From NCBI GenBank assembly GCA_027067855.1, contig JAMOUX010000036.1, positions 24,285 through 88,284 of the forward strand: 64,000 nt of DNA, in the 5' to 3' direction. The stretch comes from Candidatus Fermentibacteraceae bacterium. Its GTDB lineage: Bacteria > Fermentibacterota > Fermentibacteria > Fermentibacterales > JCC-6. Shown here in pieces: positions 1-9,178 of this stretch; the first letter of the stretch is position 1; each line of letters starts with the position of its first letter. The notes beneath the pieces are model-generated. The model had not been told where the DNA came from. It saw only the letters and a program-made list of their open reading frames with translations, and made no database searches. The translations under genes and the position numbers were made by a program.

Positions 1-411
1 GCTGAGTTCCAGGGCATTCAGGTACATCGGCATTACAGCGACCAGGGTCTTGCCCTCCCCGGTGGCCATTTCGGCTATCTTGCCCTGGTGCAGGACCACG
101 GCTCCCATGATCTGTACATCGAAGGGCACCATGTTCCACTCCTGCAGGTTGTCCGCCACCTTCCAGCTTCTGCCCGACAGGCGCCTGCAGGCTTCCTTCA
201 CCACGGCGAAGGCTTCGCACATCATGTCGTCGGCGGTCTCACCCTTGGCAAGCCTCACCCTGAACTTCCTGGTCATGTCCCTGAACTCATCCTCCGGCAT
301 GTCCTTCAACGTCTCGAAGTACTTGTTGACTTTTTCGACGTAAGGGCGGAGTTCGCCGACCTTTTTGGCCTGCCTGTCACCCAAGATCGATTTGACCAGC
401 TTTTTCAGCAA
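1..411 (-). CDS. secA: Preprotein translocase ATPase SecA, N-terminal part (runs off left edge)
   Basis: SecA is the peripheral ATPase that drives preproteins through SecYEG. The 137 codons present read from MLKKLVKSILGDRQAKKVGEL to LNALELS. They include the DEAD-motor sequence VQIMGAVVLHQGKIAEMATG and the Walker A stretch TGEGKT (about residues 122-127), which identifies SecA. The start is TTG at 411, preceded by GGAGGA with a 7-nt spacer; no ATG fits. The rest of the roughly 900-residue protein lies outside the window. The 189-nt region upstream separates it from the next gene, so it is probably transcribed from its own promoter. Confidence 0.95.
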   Translation of the reverse strand, partial: MLKKLVKSILGDRQAKKVGELRPYVEKVNKYFETLKDMPEDEFRDMTRKFRVRLAKGETADDMMCEAFAVVKEACRRLSGRSWKVADNLQEWNMVPFDVQIMGAVVLHQGKIAEMATGEGKTLVAVMPMYLNALELS

Positions 412-600
412 GGCGGAATCCTCCCCTGATTTTGTGGTTAAGGAACAGAAGGAACAGGATACTATAAGCAACCGGTGGGGCGGGAGGGATTCGTGCCGGG
501 ATATGCCGCCCTGTCGGTGACATCCTTGGTTCCATCGCCGGCTCCCGGCCAGGGCGGCCTTCCCGCGCACCGGGATACCGCCAACAAGGCCAGGAGGATG

Positions 601-1539
601 CTAACGACCGCCAGCAGCCCTGTTTTCGAGTTCACGAATCAGCTTCGACACGGAATCGGCCTTCCGCACGAAAAGTTCCGAGGAATCTCCCAGTTCCGGG
701 ATCATGTCCATCCTCTCGGCACAAAGCACCGTATTCCCCTCTCGCAGAGCCTCCAACCCGTACCCGAACAGCGCCCATCCCAGGTTCCTGCGTGACTCCG
801 GGCAATCCCTCAATTCCAGTGCCCTGGAAAAAGCCCAAACCCTTCTGCGGGTATCATTCTCCGCCTTCGCCAATCCGGCCATGGCCCGCCAGTACGAGTA
901 ACCGGTATATCCCCGAAGCCTCAGGCGCCGGAGCAACTCTCCCGCTTCCTCGACACAGCCCGAATCGGCCAGCATTCCCGCCAGGAGGCACCGGTAGAAC
1001 GAATCGTCCGGCCGTAAGGCCACGGCCCTCCGGGCCATCGACACGGCTGCGCCCGGATCACCTTCGTTCCTGTACAGTATGGCCAACCACGCGGAAGCAT
1101 CGGCCGCCGCGGAATCATCTCCACGCGACGACGTGGAGAGCAGGTAGTTCCACGAATCCCCGTGAACCGGGCCGGTTATCCTCTCGCAGTCGGCCAGGTA
1201 ATACCTGCAGACCCCTCCTCCCCTGACGTACACTTCTTCGGCAAGAGCTTCCCGGTACAGGCCGAGATCCCTGAGCGCTCTGAGATACTCCGCGAGAAAT
1301 CTCTCCGAGGATGGCTTCATGGTCCAAGCGGCCCTGGCGGGACCCAGCGCTTCTCCGGGCATTTCCATCCTGTTCGCGGTCCACGCCGTTGCGTAGAGCA
1401 GCCATGGATCCGAGGGGGTTTCTTCCACTTCCCGGAGAAGAACCGGGAGCGCCGCCGGAAGATTGCCGGAACGCCTCAGGGAATCCCCGGTCGAAAAAGC
1501 GCCTGCCGTCAGTACCAGTATTGCAAGAATGGGATGCAG
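601..1539 (-). CDS. Secreted TPR-repeat protein with apparent CTG start
   Basis: About 312 residues of helical TPR-like repeats (for example ASAWLAILYRNEGDPGAAVSM and YWRAMAGLAKAENDTRRRV), probably a periplasmic scaffold. The first conventional start is GTG at 1428, but the frame stays open upstream. There it encodes a hydrophobic leader (HPILAILVLTAGAFSTG) followed by another TPR helix pair (LRRSGNLPAALPVLLREVEE) that runs straight into the GTG. The only plausible initiator is CTG at 1539, with GGAAGG nine bases before it. It lies 3 nt after the stop of the upstream gene, so the two look co-translated. If the CTG is not used, the protein starts at 1428 and has no signal peptide. Function unknown. 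Confidence 0.7.
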   Translation of the reverse strand: MHPILAILVLTAGAFSTGDSLRRSGNLPAALPVLLREVEETPSDPWLLYATAWTANRMEMPGEALGPARAAWTMKPSSERFLAEYLRALRDLGLYREALAEEVYVRGGGVCRYYLADCERITGPVHGDSWNYLLSTSSRGDDSAAADASAWLAILYRNEGDPGAAVSMARRAVALRPDDSFYRCLLAGMLADSGCVEEAGELLRRLRLRGYTGYSYWRAMAGLAKAENDTRRRVWAFSRALELRDCPESRRNLGWALFGYGLEALREGNTVLCAERMDMIPELGDSSELFVRKADSVSKLIRELENRAAGGR

Positions 1540-1542
1540 CTG

Positions 1543-1929
1543 TCAGAACCTTCCCACGAACGAAGAATCGGGCATCGAACCGTCAAAATGCAACTGCAGG
1601 GTGAAATCGTCGGAGGGTTTCCACCTCAGGTCCACTCCGCCCAGGATCCTGCCGGAAGAGAAACCCCGGAAGTCGTAGAGCCTGGAATACCCCAGGTCCA
1701 GGGACATCGTCCAGTCCTCGTGCAACGGGAAGGTCATTCTGCCCACGGAAGTTCCCCGAGCCAGGGTCCGCCCGCCGCCGGTTGCCATGCTGAGACCGGC
1801 ATAACCGGAAAAAACAGGAGTCATCCGGCTGCCCGCCGGCTCCACGAGCGAGAAAGAAGAAGGTTCCAGGCCCGCAGCCCGGACCTGCATGGTAACCAGA
1901 AGCAGTACGACCGCCGCAAGTACTTTCAT
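1543..1929 (-). CDS. Small exported envelope protein, unknown function
   Basis: 128 residues with a clear signal peptide (MKVLAAVVLLLVTMQVRAAG, cleavage after about residue 19). The mature part is rich in alternating polar and aromatic residues (FSGYAGLSMATGG, WTMSLDLGYSRLYDF, LRWKPSDDFTLQLHFDG), as in outer-membrane beta-strands. This suggests a short barrel or a periplasmic beta protein, but no family is recognised. GGAG lies 9 nt before ATG 1929. It is the first gene of a two-gene unit with the TPR protein and has a good promoter just upstream. Confidence 0.6.
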   Translation of the reverse strand: MKVLAAVVLLLVTMQVRAAGLEPSSFSLVEPAGSRMTPVFSGYAGLSMATGGGRTLARGTSVGRMTFPLHEDWTMSLDLGYSRLYDFRGFSSGRILGGVDLRWKPSDDFTLQLHFDGSMPDSSFVGRF

Positions 1930-1974
1930 TGCATCATACTCCAGGGTTCTTGGCCTATCCGTTCATTGTTGACA

Positions 1975-2003
1975 TACATATACTATCCCAATCACGGGGT
2001 CAA
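1975..2003 (-). promoter_or_regulatory. Sigma70-like promoter for the 1929-601 unit
   Basis: On the minus strand TTGACC (1998-2003) is followed by exactly 17 bases and TATGTA (1975-1980). The element lies about 45 nt before the ATG at 1929. The same TTGAC-N17-TA pattern recurs upstream of trkH and the MutL-like gene in this window. Confidence 0.6.
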
Positions 2004-2121
2004 TGTTCCGGAAGGTTTCGGAGGCATAAAAAATCTCGTGCCCGGAAAACATGGTCTTCATAAAGGAACCCGGCGGCGGCCATGCCGTTAGACCCGGTAA
2101 GATATCCTCACCGGGCGATCG

Positions 2122-3069
2122 TCACTTCACGACGGACCCGTCCCGGACTTCCCCTTTTCTGACGAACGCGAAGACCACGGCTCCCAGGGCCACCGCGAAC
2201 CACAGGGTGGCAAATCTCATCAGCAGCGTGACCGCCGTGGCGTCCGGTCCGGACATGTAGCTCCCCAGAATCGCTCCTATCGTCACTTCCGTGAGACCGA
2301 GCCCCCCGGGTATCATGGAAACGGCTCCCGCGATGGTTCCGGAAGAATGCGCCAGCAAAGCCGCTCCCACGGGCAACCCGGGTTCCACTCCCAGGGAAAC
2401 GGACACCAGGCACAGGATCATGGCCTCGGTTCCCCACGCAAGGACTCCCAGGGGCACCGACACCGCGAGACTGGAAATATCCAGGAGTCCCGAACAGTGA
2501 ACGCGGAAATTCTCCAGGCCGTCCCTGCGGGAACGAAAGAAACGGATCTTCAACAGTATTCTCTCCAGCAGGCGGAACGCCGGCTCCCACGCCAGGAAAA
2601 CAATGATGATCGCGGTCATCCCGCCACCCGCCACAACCGCCGCAAAAGCACTGCGATGCCCGGTCATGACAAGACCCGCGAGCGCTATGATCATCATGCT
2701 GAGCAGGTCCGTCACCCTTTCCATAACCACCACCGGAGAGGTTCTCGATACCGGTATCCCCCTCCTGCGCTTGAGCATGTAGCATTTGAGCAATTCGCCC
2801 AGCTTGCCCGGAGACACCGTCATCGAAAACCCAGCGAGGAAAATCCCCAGGCTCTCCCGGACCGGCACTCTTACGCCCACTCTTTCCAGGAAATACCACC
2901 ACTTAAGGAATCTGAAGAAATAGCTGACCAGGGACAGACCCAGGAAAAGGGGCACCATGGCGGTTTTCATCGAGGAGACGGCCTCCCCCACGGATCCGGC
3001 GTCGGAGAATAAGAGCATGGCCGTGTAAATCACCACGGCCAGAGCCGGCACCCAAGCGGTCTTCTTCAA
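2122..3069 (-). CDS. Flippase-like integral membrane protein (LPG synthase TM / UPF0104 family)
   Basis: 315 residues with about eight hydrophobic segments. The motifs are those of the lysylphosphatidylglycerol-synthase transmembrane family (PF03706): FFRFLKWWYFLERVGVRV, a conserved SPGKLGELLKCYMLKRR loop, ERVTDLLSMM, and a C-terminal MIPGGLGLTEVTIGAIL motif. Relatives act as lipid or glycolipid flippases or as membrane parts of lipid aminoacylation. No synthase domain is fused here, so the substrate is unknown. It is the last gene of the chain that starts at the repeat-domain protein (11507) and includes the PBP1A gene, consistent with an envelope role. Confidence 0.8.
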   Translation of the reverse strand: MKKTAWVPALAVVIYTAMLLFSDAGSVGEAVSSMKTAMVPLFLGLSLVSYFFRFLKWWYFLERVGVRVPVRESLGIFLAGFSMTVSPGKLGELLKCYMLKRRRGIPVSRTSPVVVMERVTDLLSMMIIALAGLVMTGHRSAFAAVVAGGGMTAIIIVFLAWEPAFRLLERILLKIRFFRSRRDGLENFRVHCSGLLDISSLAVSVPLGVLAWGTEAMILCLVSVSLGVEPGLPVGAALLAHSSGTIAGAVSMIPGGLGLTEVTIGAILGSYMSGPDATAVTLLMRFATLWFAVALGAVVFAFVRKGEVRDGSVVK

Positions 3070-3070
3070 G

Positions 3071-3877
3071 TTAACGGTCGTTTCCGTGTTCTTTTACGCC
3101 CGCGACCATCTTCTCCAGGGTACTGACCAGTTCCTCCGTTCCCGGAAGATTCCTCACGAGCTTCAGCGCCTTGGAGGCCAGCTTGGAGGCTTCCTCCCCG
3201 TCGCCCTGCATGGCGCATGCCCTGGATGCCAGAGCGAGGACATTGGCCCTGCTCACGTTCAGCAGGGAGGAGCCGGAGGGAATGAGTTCGTAAGCGGTCA
3301 TTGCATGAACCCTGGCGTCCACCGGCCGTTTCAGCTTCATGTAGAGCATCGCCAGGTTGGCGTGAATCCCGCTGCGGCCGGCTCCCTCTCTGAGTTCCAT
3401 GGCTTCAAACAGGAGTTTCTCAGCTTCGTCCAGCCGCTGCCCGGTTTCAATGAGCATGCCGGCTATGTTGACGTTCATGGTGGGTTTCAGGGATTCGTCC
3501 AGATCCATGGCTTTCCTGTAGTACACCTCGGACTCGGCGTACTCTTTCCTTCCACCGGCCACATATCCCATTTGGGCCAGGGCCAAGGCGGTCTCGCCCC
3601 CTCTTTTCATCGCCCCGAGTATTATCTTTTCCGCATCGTCGAATCTTCCGGCCTTCATGTAAAAATAAACCAGCGCATTGGTAACCGGGTCGCCGAGGTC
3701 TCCGGGATTGATGTTGCGCCGGAGGTACCTGAGCATATCGTCGGTCCTGCCGGCGGCGGCCATCGCGGCAGCCTTTCTGAGCTGCAGCTGTTTCCACGTC
3801 CTGGAACCCAGGAAGCGCCATGCAAGAAAACCGAATACCAACACCAGGAAAACCGCCGTCGTGAACCAGTGACTCAC
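3071..3877 (-). CDS. Membrane-anchored TPR protein
   Basis: 268 residues. One N-terminal transmembrane helix (about residues 6-21, FTTAVFLVLVFGFLAWRFLG) is followed by cytoplasmic or periplasmic TPR units such as GRFDDAEKIILGAMKRG, YAESEVYYRKAMDLDESLK and RPVDARVHAMTAYELIPSG. It resembles the TPR adaptors found with cell-wall or secretion genes. It overlaps the PBP1A stop by 4 nt (ATGA), and one base separates it from the flippase-like gene, so the three are translationally linked. Partner unknown. Confidence 0.75.
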   Translation of the reverse strand: MSHWFTTAVFLVLVFGFLAWRFLGSRTWKQLQLRKAAAMAAAGRTDDMLRYLRRNINPGDLGDPVTNALVYFYMKAGRFDDAEKIILGAMKRGGETALALAQMGYVAGGRKEYAESEVYYRKAMDLDESLKPTMNVNIAGMLIETGQRLDEAEKLLFEAMELREGAGRSGIHANLAMLYMKLKRPVDARVHAMTAYELIPSGSSLLNVSRANVLALASRACAMQGDGEEASKLASKALKLVRNLPGTEELVSTLEKMVAGVKEHGNDR

Positions 3878-6093
3878 CGGCCACCCCTTCCATTCGTGAA
3901 ATTCACATCGAACTCGGTAAAATCGGGAACGGTGGTATCCCTCAGGAACGGCTGCTCTCCCATGTCATGCAGGTTGCAGTATTCCGTGGGAGCGGTGCCC
4001 TGCCAGAATTCCTCCATCCTGGCGTTTTCACCGCAGGATTCCAGGGCGAGCTTCCCGGACACGGTACAGATTACCGTCGTATCCACCGAGTTCGGGGAAG
4101 GTCCGGGGAAATCCATCAACGAACCCGCCGGATTTTCGGCGAAGACTTTCCTCATGAACACGTTCCAGATTGGAAGAGCGATGCTGCTTCCCGACTGCCC
4201 CCTGCCGTTCCGCAGGCGCATTCTCACCACGTGATTATCGTACCCCACCCACACGCTCGCCACCATATCGGGAGTAAACCCAACGAACCAGGCATCGGCG
4301 TAATCGCTGGTGGTTCCCGTTTTTCCACCGGCCATCCTTCCTGAGAACGGTCCTCCCCGGTACCAGTGCGCACTCACCCCGGTCCCCTCCTTCAGTACCG
4401 ATTGGAGCATGGAATTCATGAAGTAAGCCCCCGTTTCGGACAACACTCTCCTACCCGAAGACGGCACACTGTTGTCTTCCAGCACGCTTCCGTACCTGTC
4501 CTCGACCCTCATCACGGCAACGGCATCCCTGGCGATTCCGCCGGTAACAAAGGGAATATACGCCTGCGCCATTTCCAGAGGATTCACCATACAGCTTCCC
4601 AGGGGCAGCGAGTGCACCACCGGAATCCTGGATTTCATACCCATGGCCTTGGCCCTGGCGGCGGCGGCCTCCACTCCCACGGCCATGCCCAACCGGACCG
4701 CGGAAACGTTAAACGACCTGGCCAGCGCCGTCCTCAGGGTAACCATGCCATGGAACTTCCGGTCGTAGTTCCTGGGCCTCCACGTACCGGGATCAAGATC
4801 CACCACCACCGGCTGATCCAGTATCATGTTGCCCGGCGACCAGCCCTGCTCCACGGCTTCAGCGTACACGAAAGGTTTGAAGGCGCTGCCGGGCTGCCTC
4901 CTGGCCTGTACGGCCCTGTTGAATTCACTGTCCCTGAAATCCCTTCCGCCCACCATGGCCTTGACGTATCCCGTAGCCGGGTCCAGGGCGACCAGAGCGC
5001 CCTGGACGTAATCCGGAGCACCGGAAACGGTGTCCCCGACCGCCTGCCAGTACGAGTAGGAACTTTCGTACCGCAATCTCTCCGGATCCGGCACGAACGT
5101 CCCCGTAACGGAATCCCAAACGGGTTCTTTCATGGTGAGTATGCTGTCCACCGCATCTTCGGCCATCGCCTGGATTTCCGGGTCCAGGGTGGTATACACC
5201 TTGAGCCCCTGTTCGTACACCACGGACCAACCGTACCTGTTCACCAGATATTGGCGCACGTACTCAGAAAAATAGTCCCACTTCTGTTCTATTTCCGGCC
5301 TGTGCACGTCCACGGCCAGGGGAGCCGCCATGGCCTCCTCGGCCTGCTCCCTGGTGAGACACCCCATCTCCGCCATGGCGGCCAGAGCCACGTTCCTCTG
5401 CACCAGGCATCTTTCCGGATTCCTGAGAGGGTTGAAACCGCTCGGGTTCTTCACCATTCTCACAAGCATGGCGGCCTGGGCCAGCGAAAGCTCCGAAGCC
5501 GAGAGGCCGCCGAAATAAGTCCTGGCCGCAGCCTCGATTCCGTAGGCCCCGGAACCGAAATAAACGTGGTTCAGATACATCTCCAGTATTTCGTCCTTCT
5601 CGAACTGCCGCTCCATCTCCACGGCGATGAAGGCCTCCTGGATCTTCCTCTGGATCGTCTGGTCGGGTACCAGGAAGAGGCCCCGGGCCAGCTGCTGGGT
5701 GATTGTGGAGGCGCCGTGCCGCTCCCCGGTCAGAACGTCGTGTACGGCCGCCCTGAAAATACTTTTCAAGCTGACTCCGCCGTGCCGGTAGAAAGACCTG
5801 TCCTCGGTTGCAATGAACCCCTCGATCACCCACGGGGTCACCTGATCCAGGGTGACCGGGTACCTGTTCTCGACGCACGCCGTAGCCAGAAGGTTGCCCC
5901 TGCTGTCGTATATCTCCGTGGCAGCGGCGGGCTCGTGCCCTCTCAGCCCGGCCACCAGCAAGTTTACTCTTGCCCGGGAAAACGCCTTGCTGCAATCCCG
6001 GTACGTTCTGAAAACGAACCCCGCTCCGAAGGAAAGACCTACCACTCCGGCTATCAACGCCCAGGCCAGCAGAACCCTGATCCGACCTCGCAT
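3874..6093 (-). CDS. mrcA: Class A penicillin-binding protein (PBP1A type)
   Basis: 739-residue bifunctional peptidoglycan synthase. A short cytoplasmic tail and TM helix (residues 5-30) lead into a GT51 glycosyltransferase domain (TEDRSFYRHGGVSLKSIFRA near residue 98; STITQQLARGLFL). The transpeptidase domain follows, with SAFK near 403 (nucleophile Ser), SFN near 459 and KTGTT near 591. All catalytic motifs are intact and the length is normal. The start ATG overlaps the preceding lipoprotein stop by one base (TGATG). The neighbouring flippase-like and TPR genes suggest an envelope-assembly operon. Confidence 0.95.
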   Translation of the reverse strand: MRGRIRVLLAWALIAGVVGLSFGAGFVFRTYRDCSKAFSRARVNLLVAGLRGHEPAAATEIYDSRGNLLATACVENRYPVTLDQVTPWVIEGFIATEDRSFYRHGGVSLKSIFRAAVHDVLTGERHGASTITQQLARGLFLVPDQTIQRKIQEAFIAVEMERQFEKDEILEMYLNHVYFGSGAYGIEAAARTYFGGLSASELSLAQAAMLVRMVKNPSGFNPLRNPERCLVQRNVALAAMAEMGCLTREQAEEAMAAPLAVDVHRPEIEQKWDYFSEYVRQYLVNRYGWSVVYEQGLKVYTTLDPEIQAMAEDAVDSILTMKEPVWDSVTGTFVPDPERLRYESSYSYWQAVGDTVSGAPDYVQGALVALDPATGYVKAMVGGRDFRDSEFNRAVQARRQPGSAFKPFVYAEAVEQGWSPGNMILDQPVVVDLDPGTWRPRNYDRKFHGMVTLRTALARSFNVSAVRLGMAVGVEAAAARAKAMGMKSRIPVVHSLPLGSCMVNPLEMAQAYIPFVTGGIARDAVAVMRVEDRYGSVLEDNSVPSSGRRVLSETGAYFMNSMLQSVLKEGTGVSAHWYRGGPFSGRMAGGKTGTTSDYADAWFVGFTPDMVASVWVGYDNHVVRMRLRNGRGQSGSSIALPIWNVFMRKVFAENPAGSLMDFPGPSPNSVDTTVICTVSGKLALESCGENARMEEFWQGTAPTEYCNLHDMGEQPFLRDTTVPDFTEFDVNFTNGRGGR

Positions 6094-7472
6094 CAGTTAG
6101 AACCGCTCTCCCCCCCGGGTACGCTGGCATCCTTTCGTATCCTTCTGAAGAGTGGAACGTCTTCGTCCGAATATCCCAGGAAGTAATCGTACCCGCCGCC
6201 CACTCCGGTGAACGTGATTTCACGGCACCCGGGCCTTCCGGCGGGCTGTGAAACGAAATCGGCGTGGTAATCGCTGTCGTATCCCTCGAAGGTTCTCCAT
6301 ACCAGCCTGTAACCCGTCGGGGTTCCCTGGAAGAGGTAAAGATTGCCCGCCCAGTAGACCACCCTTTCGGGATCGTCGTCACCGTTCATCTCCACGGCCA
6401 GTGCCCTCCAGACCGCGAGTCCCAGGTCGTTCTCGCTTCTCTGGTCCACCTGGTGGGGATCCAGGTCTATCTCGATCTGACCCAGGGGTTCGCCGGACCC
6501 GGCGGTGAGAAGCACCGGCCATGTACGGGAAAGAGTATCCCTGGCTTCCACCAGGTTGCTCACCCCCAGGAAGAAATTTCTGAACCCGGCCAGACGCGTC
6601 GCGTCCTCGGAAATGTCCGGTTCCACCCATTCACCGGTCACGTAGAGCTGCTGCACGGCCTCGTGCCGGGCGCGAAGGACGGATTTGGACAGGTAGGCCA
6701 TCTCCTTGATTATGTTCATCATGGAAATCAGGTCCGGAGGCAGGCCCTGGACGGATATCTCCGCCCTGTCCTTCATTATCTGGTACTTACCGGCTCTCCT
6801 GATGTTGCACTGGGCCAGTACCGCGTAACTTTCATCCCGGAGATCCATCACGAAATCCCGGAAATCGGTTCCGACCGAAATCGCGGCATTCATGGAAGCA
6901 TAATTCTGCACCGAGTCCATGATGCAGTCGTCATAAAGCATCCTGGCAACGTGAAGTTCCCGCCTGATCCGGGGATAACGGAGCGCCAACTCGGCTATCT
7001 GTTCCACGGTCAGGGAATCTTCGGTTTTCCTGGGAAGCTCCACACCGAATCCGTCTATAAGCCACCGGTCTCCCGCCAACAGGAAGTCGATGCGGTTTAT
7101 CGCCGGCATTTCCATTCTTCTGATGGTACAATAGTAGGATGTGCGTTTGCCGCGGGGGGTTTCGTCTATCGCCGTCAGGCGGCCGCCGGCATCGAAGGCC
7201 CTCCACCTTCCGAAAACCTGCTGCGGGGACAGGCTGTCCAGGGGGAGAGTGTCGGTGAAATCCGTGGAAAGCAAGTCGATACAGGAAGGATCGTTCATTC
7301 TCAACCGGTTGGAAAAATCCAGGGCCACTTCCATGGGGCTCCTGGGAAGAACCACTATGGAATCCGCCACGGAAACGGAATCGGTATCCGCCGGAGCCTC
7401 CCGGACATCCTCACCGCCGCAGCCCAACATCAGCAGGACCGGTAAAACCATCGCGAGAATCTTCGTCTTCAT
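6093..7472 (-). CDS. Lipoprotein of unknown function
   Basis: 459 residues starting MKTKILAMVLPVLLMLGCGG, a lipobox (LMLGC) that places Cys18 as the lipidated residue. A Ser/Asp-rich linker follows. The next part looks like an NTF2-like stress or lipid-binding fold (DFSNRLRMNDPSCIDLLS, then a YYCTIRRMEMP strand region), then a helical middle and a C-terminal beta domain with Asp-rich strands (EMNGDDDPERVVYWAGNLYLF). I do not recognise a family. It overlaps the ATPase gene by ATGA and PBP1A by one base. Confidence 0.65.
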   Translation of the reverse strand: MKTKILAMVLPVLLMLGCGGEDVREAPADTDSVSVADSIVVLPRSPMEVALDFSNRLRMNDPSCIDLLSTDFTDTLPLDSLSPQQVFGRWRAFDAGGRLTAIDETPRGKRTSYYCTIRRMEMPAINRIDFLLAGDRWLIDGFGVELPRKTEDSLTVEQIAELALRYPRIRRELHVARMLYDDCIMDSVQNYASMNAAISVGTDFRDFVMDLRDESYAVLAQCNIRRAGKYQIMKDRAEISVQGLPPDLISMMNIIKEMAYLSKSVLRARHEAVQQLYVTGEWVEPDISEDATRLAGFRNFFLGVSNLVEARDTLSRTWPVLLTAGSGEPLGQIEIDLDPHQVDQRSENDLGLAVWRALAVEMNGDDDPERVVYWAGNLYLFQGTPTGYRLVWRTFEGYDSDYHADFVSQPAGRPGCREITFTGVGGGYDYFLGYSDEDVPLFRRIRKDASVPGGESGSN

Positions 7473-9178
7473 TCCGCCCCCAATGTGACTTTCAGCATCT
7501 CCTCGGGAGTCGTTATCCCCTCGACGACCTTGGAGAGGGTATTCTCCCGCAGCGTTACCATCCCATTTCTCACGGCTATCCGCCTGATCTCATCCATAGT
7601 GGCGTTCGAGGTCATGGCGTTCCGCAACTCTTCGGTCATTTCCAGCACCTCGAAAACCCCGGCCCTCCCGCGGTACCCGGTTCCCCTGCAATTCCTGCAG
7701 CCCCTGCCCCGCTTGAGAGGTACTTTCCTCTTCAATCCTATCGACCTGTAAACCGAATCGGGGGCGATGTAATCTTCCGCACAGCTGCCGCAAACCTTCC
7801 TTACAAGCCTCTGGGCCACTACCCCCACCAGCGTGGTGGTAAGCAGGTAGGGTTCCACGCCCATGTCGATCAGCCTTATCGCGGCTGAAACCGAGTCGTT
7901 GGTGTGGAGGGTGCTGAGCACCAGGTGACCGGTAAGAGCGCACCGCATCGCGCTCCTGGCGGTTTCGGTATCCCTTATCTCGCCCACCATGATTATGTCC
8001 GGATCCTGTCTGAGCACGTACTTCAGCGCATTGGAGAACGTGAGATCCACATGGGGCTGCACCGCTATCTGGTTGAACTCGTCGGTGACGAACTCTATGG
8101 GATCCTCTATGGTGGTGATGTTTTTCTCCTTGGTGGCCAGCATGGTCAGGGAGGAGTAGAGAGTGGTGGTCTTGCCGCTTCCGGTGGGGCCGGTCACAAG
8201 TACCAGGCCGTTGGTTCTCTGGATCGCGTTCTTGTACCGTGGCAGATCCCTTCCCCTGAACCCCAACATGCCGATATCCTGTAACAGCATCGCCGGATCG
8301 AGGATTCTCAGCACCAGCTTCTCTCCGAAAGCAACCGGTACCGTGGAGGTCCTTATCTCCACCGGTTTGCCGTCAAAAAGCGTTCTTATCCTGCCGTCCT
8401 GGGGTCTCCTCTTCTCCGCTATGTTCAAACCGGCTATCATCTTTATCCTGGAAACTATTGGAGGATGGAGTTTCCTGGGAATCTTGTAAACATCGTGCAG
8501 CACGCCGTCTATCCTCAACCTGACCACCGTGACCATCCTATGAGGTTCCAGGTGTATGTCGCTGGCCCTCTCCTCGAAGGCGTACTGCAGCAAGTGATTG
8601 ACGGCGTTGACGATGGGCCTGTCCGTGGGTTCTACTTTCTTATCCGTTTCGCTGGATACGAACCTTTCCAGGTTCCCCAGGTCGACGGTGCTTTTGGAAT
8701 CCATTTCCTTCACGGCGGCCTCTATGGAGCCGTGGAGACCGTAGAACTGGCGTATGACCCTGCTTATTTCGGAAGGTCTTCCCACGTATAACTCGATGTT
8801 TCTGCCCAGGAGATGGCTGAGTTCCTCCAGGAAACCCATTTCCACGAGTTCGCTCGTGGCCACTTTCAACCCATCGGGTCCGTCTTCGAAAATGACCAGA
8901 TGATGTTTCTGGGCGAAAGCCCCGGGGAGGAGTTCGGTCACCACCCTGTAATCCAGTTCCAGAGGATCCAGAACTTTATAGGGCAGTCCCATCAACCTTG
9001 CCAGGTACTTGTAGAGGGTCTCCTCGGGAACCAGTCCCCGGCTGACCAGAAGGTTAAGCAGGTCGTCGCCAACGTTATCGAACCTGGAAAGTCTTTCAAG
9101 ACCCTCGGCGCTCAATATTCCAGCCTCGTTGAGCAGGCGAGGCAGAGCTTCAATGTCTAGACCGGTATACGTATTCAT
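7469..9178 (-). CDS. GspE/PilB-type secretion or pilus assembly ATPase
   Basis: 569 residues. An N-terminal MshEN-like domain (ETLYKYLARLMGLPYKVLDP) is followed by the hexameric ATPase core: Asp box (ERASDIHLEPH), Walker A GPTGSGKTTT near residue 328, Walker B IIMVGEIRDTETA, and His box LSTLHTNDS. A four-Cys zinc site near residues 463-495 (CGSC...CRNC) is also present. It powers type IV pilus extension or type II secretion. The ATG at 9178 forms ATGA with the upstream stop; an in-frame extension to 9217 lies inside the upstream gene and is disfavoured. No other pilus gene is in the window. Confidence 0.9.
   Translation of the reverse strand: MNTYTGLDIEALPRLLNEAGILSAEGLERLSRFDNVGDDLLNLLVSRGLVPEETLYKYLARLMGLPYKVLDPLELDYRVVTELLPGAFAQKHHLVIFEDGPDGLKVATSELVEMGFLEELSHLLGRNIELYVGRPSEISRVIRQFYGLHGSIEAAVKEMDSKSTVDLGNLERFVSSETDKKVEPTDRPIVNAVNHLLQYAFEERASDIHLEPHRMVTVVRLRIDGVLHDVYKIPRKLHPPIVSRIKMIAGLNIAEKRRPQDGRIRTLFDGKPVEIRTSTVPVAFGEKLVLRILDPAMLLQDIGMLGFRGRDLPRYKNAIQRTNGLVLVTGPTGSGKTTTLYSSLTMLATKEKNITTIEDPIEFVTDEFNQIAVQPHVDLTFSNALKYVLRQDPDIIMVGEIRDTETARSAMRCALTGHLVLSTLHTNDSVSAAIRLIDMGVEPYLLTTTLVGVVAQRLVRKVCGSCAEDYIAPDSVYRSIGLKRKVPLKRGRGCRNCRGTGYRGRAGVFEVLEMTEELRNAMTSNATMDEIRRIAVRNGMVTLRENTLSKVVEGITTPEEMLKVTLGAE

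Noticed and set aside
2093..2115. Inverted repeat CCCGGT-N11-ACCGGG after the flippase-like gene
   Set aside because: Short stem, long loop and no T-run, so not a convincing terminator.
4366..6186. Long plus-strand frame (606 codons) through the PBP1A gene
   Set aside because: It is an antisense shadow of a fully conserved penicillin-binding protein, with His/Gly/Arg-biased composition typical of such shadows.
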